This document shows, in pieces, positions 1 to 8,089 of a stretch of 17,738 bases of DNA. The notes under the pieces were generated by a model. The model searched no databases. It was not told the DNA's origin and saw nothing but the letters and a program-made list of their open reading frames with translations. Position 1 is the first letter of the stretch, and every line of letters starts with the position of its first letter. The translations under genes were made by a program, and so were the position numbers. Source of the DNA: Cyclostephanos tholiformis (Eukaryota > Bacillariophyta > Thalassiosirophyceae > Thalassiosirales > Thalassiosiraceae); assembly GCA_036939975.1 (NCBI GenBank), contig JALLPB010000324.1, positions 1 through 17,738 of the forward strand. The letters run 5' to 3'.

Positions 1-123
1 AAAGAGTAATAGAATTCCCGCCAAAAAAGCCCAAGATGCTCGTTGGGCGGTGGTGGCGCACATCACCACGCGCGAACAACAAAATATCAACCCTTCCCGC
101 CTTATATTATTACATCCCCATAC

Positions 124-548
124 ATGCCACCACACTGCATGCCACCGGAGACTCAGCAGGTGACCATGACATCCCAGGAATCCGATGGAGGTCGCTTTTC
201 CACTAACGAGAGGCTTCCGAAGCGCCCCCGGCTGCAGTGCCCCGGGCGGCGGCTGTCATCGTCCGCGCCCTCCCCCGTCGAAAACGAGGACGGCGAATGC
301 GGCGACGGTCATTACGGGAATCCTCCCCTTCCGGACAAAATGTGGGCCCTCGTCATGGAGTTCCTCCCCCACTCATCCGTCCTCGACATGTCGGCGGTCT
401 CGAAATCGATGCTACGTGATGTTATGCCCCTAATCACGATGCTGCACTTCGATGACCGTTCGTCGCGGCTCAATGCGGAAATCGCGATTACTCGCTATCG
501 GGACGTTAGGGATGTATACATATACACGCTATTGCGATAGGACGAGGA

Positions 549-581
<33 letters not shown>

Positions 582-1605
582 CGTGGATCACGACGAGTAC
601 GAACTCCCCCCCCTGAGGATAGGCGATGATGACGACGACGACGACGACGACGAGCACGATCTCCCCCCCCCGAGGATCGACGACGACGACGACGACGACG
701 ACGTAGGCCGCGTGGTAGTCGTAGACGACGACGGGGATGAGGACGTCGCGACCAGCGTCGACGCTGACACGGCATTGCGCGCGATTCCGTTCCTATGTCA
801 CCTCCCGCGGCTCGAGAGGGTCTTCCTCGGCGGGCGCAGGCGCGACGGGAGGGTGGAGGGATTCGATCGACCGGACTGCGCCATGGACGAGGATCGGGAT
901 CGCATGTCGCACCTCATCGACGCCTTCTCGGGAGCGTTCCGCGCGCGCGCCCTGTCGACGAAATTGCTAGTTTTGGGATTGCGCTGTCCCCGCTCGTTCG
1001 TTGGATCGAACCTGTTCCACGAATCGACGTGCGAAACTTGTATAACCGCGTGCCGTAGCTTTCCGTTGGATAGCGTCATCGATTTCGAGTGCGAGGGTTC
1101 GTCCTGTCGATCACGCTCGGGGGGGCTGCTGTATGGCCTCGACGTATGTCTGCGGCGGGATGCGATCGAGGACATAGTCATCAGGGAACGCGCGGGCGGA
1201 CGCGACATGCTGTATTCCGTTGCGAGATTCCTATGCCTGCTTGGCAGGGGCACGCGGCATGTCGTCGTTACCGACGAGGGCAATGAGTTGTTCGCGGTGA
1301 AGTACAGCACTGAGGAGTTATCGGACCTACGCAGGTGTATCGAACGATCCGGAATCGACGTAAGGAAGTTATCGTGCACGGCCGTGACGGATGCCATCAG
1401 GAGGTCATTCGCGGAAGACGAGCGCGATCCCCTCCCGCCCAGGCACCAATGCTACCTCGCCCAGAATTCCTTTCACGAGTTACTGAGCTTGGGTCTTGCG
1501 ATCGACGAGACCAGCTTTTTGAATGCGGACGAGTGGGATGGCAAGAAACACGGTAGTATTCACCCCGTACAACTGTACTCCCATTATAACTGGAGGTTCG
1601 TATGA
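124..1605 (+). CDS. F-box-like protein, reading frame interrupted by one in-frame TAG
   Basis: One frame is open from 10 to 1605 except for a single TAG at 538-540. The first in-frame ATG is at 124; others follow at 139 and 166, and the one at 166 (context gtgaccATG) resembles the start contexts of two other genes here. The upstream half (138 codons) has a Ser/Pro-rich N-terminus and then an F-box-like segment with LPDKMWALVMEFLP and a VSKSMLRDVMPL helix, ending DVYIYTLLR. The downstream half (354 codons) opens with an Asp-rich tract and then reads as a structured domain with CETCITACRSFPLDSV, LYGLDVCL and a Cys-Tyr-Leu near the end. From memory this layout matches a multicopy F-box-like family of centric diatoms, where both halves form one protein; that is not checked. 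F-box proteins usually recruit substrates to SCF ubiquitin ligases; the target here is unknown. It is either a nonsense allele or pseudogene, or the TAG is an assembly error or spliced out. Confidence 0.6.
538..540 (+). other. In-frame TAG splitting the F-box-like gene
   Basis: The codon follows the conserved-looking YIYTLLR segment and lies directly before an in-frame Asp/Glu-rich tract. Coding potential continues in the same frame on both sides, so this is a point interruption and not a frameshift. A 27-nt GT-AG segment (514-540) would remove the stop in frame, but it would also delete the YIYTLLR segment and would be very short for an intron. Confidence 0.75.
592..705 (+). repeat. 57-bp tandem duplication with (GAC)n tract in F-box-like gene
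   Basis: Two in-frame copies of a 57-nt unit lie at 592-648 and 649-705. They encode DEYELPPLRIG and DEHDLPPPRID, each followed by an Asp run. A further (GAC)10 tract precedes them at 550-579. The unit length is a multiple of three, so copy-number change keeps the frame. The segment is probably a disordered acidic linker. Confidence 0.8.
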
Positions 1606-1770
1606 TTTAGACGAAGAGCTTGTCTACTCATAAGAAAATGGGGGAGAGTTGACGAGATAATATCTATTTCTGCATAACTACACGGCGAGGGGGGAACCAA
1701 GACAAATGATACTCTGTATTAGCAGTCATCTTCGAATAGTTGGTGGCGTTGTCCAGCCCATGCTACGAAT

Positions 1771-3705
1771 CTATTGAACTACCGGAAAAGGAATGGTGTC
1801 ATCATTTGTTTCTCCCCGCCTCCAGTAAGTCATAGCCCTTCCGTAGGGATCATCCTTACTCCTGATCTCTGGAGTGTTATTGATCACCAAAGATCCATGT
1901 TTTTTGGGGGGGTCATTACGCAAAGAAAATGAAGGGGGGTTGTTAAAATTTTGGGGGAACTGTTGGGTGTAAATGTCATACCCAAATCTTTGTAGGATTG
2001 TCATATTGTTCTGTTGCCGTCTTGTTGGAGCGTATTTCTTTCCCCTTTTCAACTCTAGAGAAACAGCAACTTCATGCATATGCAACAACACACTGTCCGT
2101 GTAGCGTTTTTTATGTATACTTTTTCCAACGCTTGAAAGACCTCCACTGAAGCTGCGAGGTTTATATGATCCAAGGTTACAAATTGGAATGAAGCTTTTA
2201 TTCAGAGGTTTCTTTTCAGAGCTTGTTTGTGCTGACGCATTTCCAATAGCATGGCGTATCCTCCATTCCCAAAATGAGTCAATTTTACTACCATCCTCTT
2301 CATTGCAGTGCTTGCCCAGTATAAATTTAATTATACGCATCATCTCGGATTCTACATTCAACACCAAATCCTCGTATCTCACAATCAAAAGTGGAACCCC
2401 CTCCTTCTCACAAATATCAAACCAATAGTAGTGAAACTCACACCAAATCTCTATTTCGTGCCGTGCCATGGCTTCAAACTTTTGAGAATACTTAATGTAT
2501 ACCGATTCCTCCAACGTTCTAGTGTGCGTATTAGTGCAGCATAAATTCCAATAAGAGTCAATGGCATCGTATGGGTTTCGAACGAGGAGTAGCACCCGGT
2601 TTCCGTCGACATATCTCCATCCTTTACGTTCTGGGAAATGAGTCTTGACGATGTTCACTAGCGGGTCAAATGAGCGATGGTCAAGGGAAATTGTGCTTGA
2701 GGGGTAATACGATCCAACGAGACCCTCTCCAACAAGGTCGTGATCTAACGCCAAACTCTTCGATAATGTTCTATCTGGTCTAGTGTCTGATCCAGTCACG
2801 GTGGATGTTATGCGTTCTAACAATGTGCGGAGCAGGGTGTTACCGCTGCGTGGATACGATGCCAAGAGGGAGACCCCATCTCCGGGTATGAGTCCTCCCA
2901 TCAGATTGTTGTTGATGATTGCACGTTCAATTTTATCGGTGCGTTGTTTATTGTGCTTATTGCTGGTAGACTGAAAACAAAATGGAGATGGAAAAATCCT
3001 CCGCTGACTATTTATCTTTCGTTCTTGGTCTTGTGCTTTGTCGTGTCCCTTTTCAAAGCTAGGATCTAAAAATCGTAAAAGTTCCATTTCAGCAGGCCAT
3101 ATTCTCCATTTCGCACAATTGCCGTCGACCGTGCCATCAACCACCATGTCATTGGCATGATTTATCTTCATGGAGGACCATTCTTCGAGTGCCAGTTCTT
3201 CTATTGTTCTGCCAAATTTGTAGTATTTTTCAGTTTCCTTCGATCCATCGTGATATTTATTTTTACTATCGTTGTGGGTACAGGATTGGCCAAAAGTTGT
3301 TTCAATATCACCATCTGTTTCATCCGTCTCGAAATAATGCGCATCAATCAGCTTTTTTAACCAGGTGATTCTCGCCTTTAGTCGCCTGGTATTCAATCGG
3401 TCCAGCAAGGTCCTCGGATCTTGTATCGGGTAGACAACAAACCGGTACTTTTCAATTACAGTTATCAGAGTTCCATCCTTCGCTTGATGTTGGTAATTGC
3501 GGCATACTTTCCTGGGAACACGAAAGAGTGGCAGTATCGTATGGGTGAATCGTCTTGTTGTCAAGAGGAGTGCGATAGCATCTCTGTTGTGGGGTAACCA
3601 GTAGGTCTGGCTACTATCCTTGAATCGGTAGGGTGGTTGTTGTTGAAGGTAAGATAGGACGACTGACAGCGGAAACCGCGGAAGACTAGATAGATCGGGT
3701 GACAT
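1771..3705 (-). CDS. Sulfotransferase domain protein with F-box-like N-terminus
   Basis: The 644-residue protein starts at the ATG of 3703-3705. The 5'-phosphosulfate loop for PAPS is visible as SYPRSGNT (PRSGNT at 285-290), and the 3'-phosphate site as LLLVRNPYDAIDSYW (Arg376, Ser384). VRYEDL (442-447) and FGYDI (574-578) follow as expected for the sulfotransferase fold. Such enzymes transfer sulfate from PAPS to a hydroxyl or amine; the substrate cannot be read here, but WSCD- and carbohydrate-type sulfotransferases share the SYPRSGNT form. Residues about 8-63 (LPRFPLSVVLSYL through TTRRFTHTILPLFR) look like a degenerate F-box, joined by a charged Lys/Asp/Asn-rich linker (about 120-250). 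There is no N-terminal signal anchor, unusual for a Golgi sulfotransferase. It converges on the F-box-like gene with 165 bp between stops; its start lies 189 bp from the K+ channel stop on the same strand. The sulfotransferase call is firm, the F-box part tentative. Confidence 0.88.
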   Translation of the reverse strand: MSPDLSSLPRFPLSVVLSYLQQQPPYRFKDSSQTYWLPHNRDAIALLLTTRRFTHTILPLFRVPRKVCRNYQHQAKDGTLITVIEKYRFVVYPIQDPRTLLDRLNTRRLKARITWLKKLIDAHYFETDETDGDIETTFGQSCTHNDSKNKYHDGSKETEKYYKFGRTIEELALEEWSSMKINHANDMVVDGTVDGNCAKWRIWPAEMELLRFLDPSFEKGHDKAQDQERKINSQRRIFPSPFCFQSTSNKHNKQRTDKIERAIINNNLMGGLIPGDGVSLLASYPRSGNTLLRTLLERITSTVTGSDTRPDRTLSKSLALDHDLVGEGLVGSYYPSSTISLDHRSFDPLVNIVKTHFPERKGWRYVDGNRVLLLVRNPYDAIDSYWNLCCTNTHTRTLEESVYIKYSQKFEAMARHEIEIWCEFHYYWFDICEKEGVPLLIVRYEDLVLNVESEMMRIIKFILGKHCNEEDGSKIDSFWEWRIRHAIGNASAQTSSEKKPLNKSFIPICNLGSYKPRSFSGGLSSVGKSIHKKRYTDSVLLHMHEVAVSLELKRGKKYAPTRRQQNNMTILQRFGYDIYTQQFPQNFNNPPSFSLRNDPPKKHGSLVINNTPEIRSKDDPYGRAMTYWRRGETNDDTIPFPVVQ

Positions 3706-3894
3706 CAACGTATTAATATTGCGCTTTTCGACAACGAGCTTTTGGAATAAATATCTATGCTGTTGTTGAGTGTCTTAGTCGAGCGTGTGGTGGTGCTAGG
3801 GTGTAGGGGAAAAAGGGCGGGAAGAGTAGCACAAAACTTTTCTTATAAAATTTAATAACATGACGAATTGTACAAGATGTCGTCCCAAAATTTT

Positions 3895-6281
3895 TCACAA
3901 AATTATGTTGTTTTCAATATCATCGGTAGTATCCACACTGCTACGGTCTAGTAACTCAAGAATCTGTTCTGAGTTAGATCTTCTTGCTTCGATTCCAACA
4001 GTGTTTCCCCAGCGATCAGGAAGTGTCAAATCAGCCCCACCTTCCACTAAAATTCGAATCGCTGCAACATTCCCTTCAGCTGCTGCAATGTGTGCCGCAG
4101 TCCGTCTGTCATAATCTGCAGCGTTGACATTTATCCCGGCCTTCACGAGACGTTTCAATAGCATGATGTTGCCATCATATACTGTTTGACAAAGGACAGA
4201 GGCAGCTTGACAGTCTTGCATGCACAGCTCGGCTCCAGCATTAAGCAAAAGCTCCTCAACCTGTTCATTTCCACTTTTAGCAGCTTCAAACAAGGCCGTT
4301 GAACCATTCATATCAATTTCATTTGGACGTGCATTGTATTTCAACAGCAACTTCACCGCATCTGCGTTTCCTTTCATAGATGCAACCATCAATGCTGTTC
4401 GACGATCGTAGTCAGTATTGTTAGGATTAAAACCGTGTCCACACATGAGAAAAATTGTTTTGGTGTCTCCTCTTGATGCGGCGAACAGAAGTTTCGTGGT
4501 ATCATCGTCTCGTCTCCGTCGCATGTGCATCTTAACTAAATCTTTAACCGCTGTCAATGACTCGTGTCCCATCTGAAAGGATGGAGTTGGATGATGCATC
4601 GAGAGATCATTTTCATAAACTGACCCTAATCGTAAAGCATGTAAGGGTTTGGGAAGGTCAACCTGAATGGATTCGTTTTCCACTTTTTGCAATAGGTTAT
4701 GCAGTATTTTCCCAGCACTGCCAGGGTGATCTTGTGCCAACATTTGGTATGACTGTCGGGACAAGGTTAAGGTCTTACACACTGTTACACTGACGACAGT
4801 GTGTAAGACAGGCGATTCTGTAAAAAAGCCAATCTCTCCTATGAAATTGCCCGCGTCCAGCTTCGAAATGTGCTGAACATTTTCAGAAAAATTGGAAGAA
4901 CAAGCAATCTCTGCAATGCCACCTACAAGAAGGTATAAGTCCGAAACGATAGAGCCTCTCTCCACTATCTCTTCACCAGGACTGAAGATTTCAACCGTGC
5001 ACGATGCAAGGAAGGCATCCACAAATTGGGGTCGAATCCCTGTCATTAGTTTGCTATTGATCAAGTGGTCATGATACAGTCTGCGCATTATCTTTCTCCG
5101 AACTTGAGAGGGAAAGTGTCTTAGGACTTGATCATCTGCAACCTCACGATTGTTGAAGTCAAGACGCAGTTGCCTCTTCAATCGATCCAGTAGAGTTCCT
5201 TCGAAGTTATGCATGGTGCCATAGATGTGAAGGACATTAAGGCTGTCTCGATACTCTCTAGATACCTCATCGCCCTTAATAACAAGCAGAGTGATAGAAC
5301 CGATAATCCATGCAGCGATCGCGATGTTCAGGAGCATGAAAAAACTGCCGAAACTTTTTTCCATGGTGTTTTTCGGTGAGAACTGAATAGACGATGTGAG
5401 TAAATACAAGCGAAGGTCGAAGACTGGGTCAAAAATAAGCGACTTACATCTCCATAACCGACAGTACAAAAGGTGGTTACGCACATATAAAATGAAGTGA
5501 CGTAAGCCTCTAAGCTGCTTTCATTGTGGTGGACCTTGGGGCCCAACCAAGTGCTGTCGTCAAAGTGATTATAACGTGCCAAAAAGTACATCACGCAAGC
5601 TTGAAAGTGGCATGAAATTACCACAACCATGAAGTCGCGAATCAGCGTGTACATCAATAGACCCACGCGGGCATCATATCGAAGGTCATCGGCAAACTTC
5701 GCTAGTCGACGAGTTCTGACAATTTGTAGGAGTCGAAAAAGTGACAGCATCAATGTAGACTTATACGATGCCTCAAGGAATCCCGCGCACAATGACGCAA
5801 CCCACGCAAATGGGAACACTCCCACGAGATCGATCCAGAATAGGCGTCGGAAATACTCCGTGGCAATCTGCCCGCGGTCAATGAGAATCGTTTCATCCTT
5901 GTACAAAGCTAGATTGAAGTTGATGAAGATATCCGCGGTGAAAAGAAGAGTCAGCACCTTATCCAGAAAATCGGCCAATTGTTTGAAGAAACCCCGAGAC
6001 TCCTCGAACGCGACCTGATAAGGAGTCGTGAACATTGTCAAAATCGCACCCGCGATTGTCATGTACCACCATATTTGATAATACGTATTACTCGGCAGGA
6101 TGATTCCTCGATTTTTCCTTCCCACCATGAATTTGATGGCATCGGGATTAGTCACATACACGCTACCTCGAACGCCGGACGGTTGAGTCGTCAATGCCGG
6201 GTGGAAGGAGTCCCAAGCAAGGTCCTCGAATGATGCGTGCTGGACGAGGGGGGTAGACTCTCGCGCGCTCCCTTCCGTCAT
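3895..6281 (-). CDS. Shaker/AKT-like voltage-gated K+ channel with cNBD-like domain and ankyrin repeats (two exons)
   Basis: Exon 1 is 5448-6281 and exon 2 is 3895-5382, giving 773 residues. Order: cytosolic N-terminus (1-66); S1 about 67-90; S2 107-127; S3 146-166; basic S4 177-195 (Arg183, Arg189, Arg191, Arg192); S5 about 205-237; pore helix and K+ filter TVGYGD at 273-278; S6 about 284-313; C-linker; cyclic-nucleotide-binding-like fold about 396-510; ankyrin repeats about 570-760 (TALMVASMKGN, TALFEAAKSGN, TAAHIAAAEGN). This is the plant AKT1/KAT order, for K+ flux across plasma membrane or vacuole. The nucleotide-pocket segment GEIGFFTESPVLHTVV lacks the Arg that contacts the cyclic phosphate in true cNMP binders, as in plant shakers, so direct gating by cAMP/cGMP is doubtful. 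The start ATG at 6279-6281 is the first possible in this exon. Gene is divergent from the WW/GT7 gene. K+ selectivity is firm; location is inferred. Confidence 0.93.
4772..4809 (-). repeat. Perfect 14-bp inverted repeat inside K+ channel coding sequence
   Basis: Arms GTCTTACACACTGT (4772-4785) and its exact complement (4796-4809) flank a 10-nt loop. The segment encodes the beta strands just after GEIGFF in the nucleotide-binding-like domain (TVVSVTVCKT). It could fold as a hairpin in the mRNA. Confidence 0.8.
5383..5447 (-). other. 65-nt GT-AG intron in the K+ channel gene
   Basis: On the minus strand the donor is GTAAGT (5447-5442) and the acceptor ends CTATTCAG (5390-5383). Splicing joins GAT (Asp278) to TTC in phase 0, giving TVGYGD followed by FSPKNTMEKSFG, the expected sequence of this channel family. 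Unspliced, the frame would run on into unrelated residues and stop. Confidence 0.93.
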
Positions 6282-6752
6282 GATGGCGATGGCGGGGCTG
6301 CCGCTTCGTCACAAGTCGGATCGGAGATCGGAGAAGGACCAACGTTTTAGGGATGCTCGCCTTGAGAGTTCATGTATTTTCCAAAAAATGGTGGACGCAC
6401 TGGGCCCGAACAGAAACCCCGGCATGGTTACTAATAATTAATAGATGCTTACGATTATTTCCTTCCGAGGTTTGGAACGGCAGTGAAGTCATTAGTCAAA
6501 AGAGAAGAATTTTTGTTCCTCATTTTACGTTAATGAGAACGTACATTGGAATAAATACCATAAAAGGAAATGAGATCATCTTATCATCTACCTAAGGGCA
6601 TAAAATTTTAGTAGAGTATCGTAGGTAGGAATAGTACGTACCAAAATATAGTATCAACATAATATACAAGACAAGGTCAGACCAAAAATTACGATACCGT
6701 CCGACAAGTCAAGGATGAGGCAGGGCCGACGGGCGGACAGCGACCAGCGACC
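6282..6752. other. Divergent intergenic region between K+ channel and WW/GT7 genes
   Basis: These 471 bp lie between two head-to-head starts and must hold both promoters and 5' leaders. The part near 6430-6680 is AT-rich, while the flank near each ATG is more GC-rich. A stop (TAA, 6660-6662) in frame with the WW/GT7 start excludes an N-terminal extension in the same exon. I see no convincing TATA box, small gene or RNA gene. Confidence 0.5.
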
Positions 6753-7769
6753 ATGAACGGTTCTTCCCACGCGACTAACGTCCCCCTTCCCAAGGGCTGG
6801 ACCCGTGGCATCTCGTCGACGCTCAATCGCCCTTACTATTACCACCGCGAGTCAAGGCATACCCAATGGCACTTTCCCACTCCAGAGGAGTCGGAGGATC
6901 CCCTGGGTACGAAGCAACGCATGGCGGCGGAGCGGCTTGATAAAAAACGGAAGATGCTCAATTCGGTCGCCATCATCGTTCCCTATAGAGATCTGCACCC
7001 CTCCCAGAACAGAGCGAGGCACTTGCAACAATTCATTCCCCATATGAAGCTCTTCTTGGGTGGCCTGGTCGAATCGAACAAAATACGCGATTACCACATT
7101 TACATCATCGAACAATCCGACGATCGTAGGAAATTCAACCGAGGGAAGCTCCTAAATATCGGTTTCGACTTCGCGTTGAGGCGCTCCGAGAAGCACCCAC
7201 CCCGACACAACGTGTTCATCTTTCATGACGTGGATTTGCTCCCGCAGTCCGATCTCGGCGATTGGTACGCGAGATTCCCAACTCGGCCGATCCATATCGC
7301 ACGCGTTTGGGATAGGTACTCCAACAATCGAAAGTACTTCGGCGGCATAGTCTCCTTCTCGGAAGATGACATGAAGCGAATAAATGGCTACCCCAACACA
7401 TTTTGGGGATGGGGGGGCGAAGACGATGAAATGCAGAAGAGGTTGGAGACGCTGAAGATTAAGTGGGATGCCCCCGACAGGGGGACGATCGTCGACTTGG
7501 AGGACATGGATCTGACCACCAAGTTGGATTTCCTGAAGAATAACAAGGAGTGGAAATGCATGGTCAAGTGGGAAGCTCTCGAGGAGCACGAAAAAACTTG
7601 GAAGTTCAATGGTTTGGCAGACTTGAAGTATGACATTGAAAAAATTGTGAGATTGGATAGGGATAGTGTTGGCGAGAGCAAAGCTACGAAGTTGACAGCA
7701 GATGTCAGATTGAATGGGAATCATTGGGCGAATGATAAATGCGGCGATGATTATCTGCCACAAAGCTAG
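6753..7769 (+). CDS. WW domain + beta-1,4-galactosyltransferase-like (GT7) protein
   Basis: The 338-residue protein begins at an ATG in context gcgaccATGAAC, with an in-frame stop upstream. Residues 13-44 are a WW domain: LPKGW (Trp16), YYYHRES (28-34), Trp39 and Pro42; such domains bind proline-rich peptides. From about 71 the protein follows the GT7 fold: VAIIVPYRD (72-80), FNRGKLLNIGF (128-138), the metal-binding DVD (159-161), KYFGGIVSFS (194-203) and WGWGGEDDE (218-226), the donor/acceptor-site motif of beta-1,4-galactosyltransferases. Known members move Gal or GalNAc from a UDP sugar to an N-acetylhexosamine; the substrate here is not predictable. All catalytic motifs appear intact. There is no signal peptide or membrane anchor, whereas animal members are Golgi type II proteins, so location is uncertain. 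It converges on the Cys-rich membrane protein gene with 320 bp between stops. The fold call is firm. Confidence 0.9.
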   Translation: MNGSSHATNVPLPKGWTRGISSTLNRPYYYHRESRHTQWHFPTPEESEDPLGTKQRMAAERLDKKRKMLNSVAIIVPYRDLHPSQNRARHLQQFIPHMKLFLGGLVESNKIRDYHIYIIEQSDDRRKFNRGKLLNIGFDFALRRSEKHPPRHNVFIFHDVDLLPQSDLGDWYARFPTRPIHIARVWDRYSNNRKYFGGIVSFSEDDMKRINGYPNTFWGWGGEDDEMQKRLETLKIKWDAPDRGTIVDLEDMDLTTKLDFLKNNKEWKCMVKWEALEEHEKTWKFNGLADLKYDIEKIVRLDRDSVGESKATKLTADVRLNGNHWANDKCGDDYLPQS

Positions 7770-8089
7770 CGTATTTGAAATATGGTACTTGTACGAATCG
7801 CACAATGCGGCGAGGTGACTGTTTGAAGATGGATTGATCTCATGTCTGTTATATGGAGCTTGTCTTCGAAATAGCTACCGGAAGCCACTACGCTCGATCC
7901 CACCCATTCTTCCACGCAATGTCTTGGCGTTTGTCATCCCATCCCATCTCCATTGGCATTCCTGCATTGTGCTAGAGGGTTATGACTCCATTTTTTTTTA
8001 CAAATAAGTGCATTCTGTGAGTTTCAGCAGAAGTAACGTGTTCGCACAAGCTATAATATTATATTTAAATCTACAAGAGAAAAATCTTA
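7770..8089. other. Convergent 3' intergenic region
   Basis: These 320 bp separate the stops of the WW/GT7 gene and the Cys-rich membrane protein gene and should carry both 3' UTRs. A T9 run lies at about 7991-7999 and an AT-rich stretch at about 8050-8070. I see no gene, repeat or RNA in it. Confidence 0.5.

Noticed and set aside
514..540. 27-nt intron that would remove the in-frame TAG
   Set aside because: It would be far shorter than the 65-nt intron seen here and would delete the YIYTLLR segment that looks conserved; kept only as an alternative.
798..1397. 199-codon antisense frame under the F-box-like gene
   Set aside because: It is a shadow of the GC-rich plus-strand gene; the translation is Arg/Ser-rich and shows no domain, while the plus-strand frame shows conserved-looking motifs.
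7152..7805. 217-codon antisense frame under the WW/GT7 gene
   Set aside because: The plus strand carries clear GT7 motifs over the same bases; the antisense product shows no recognisable domain.
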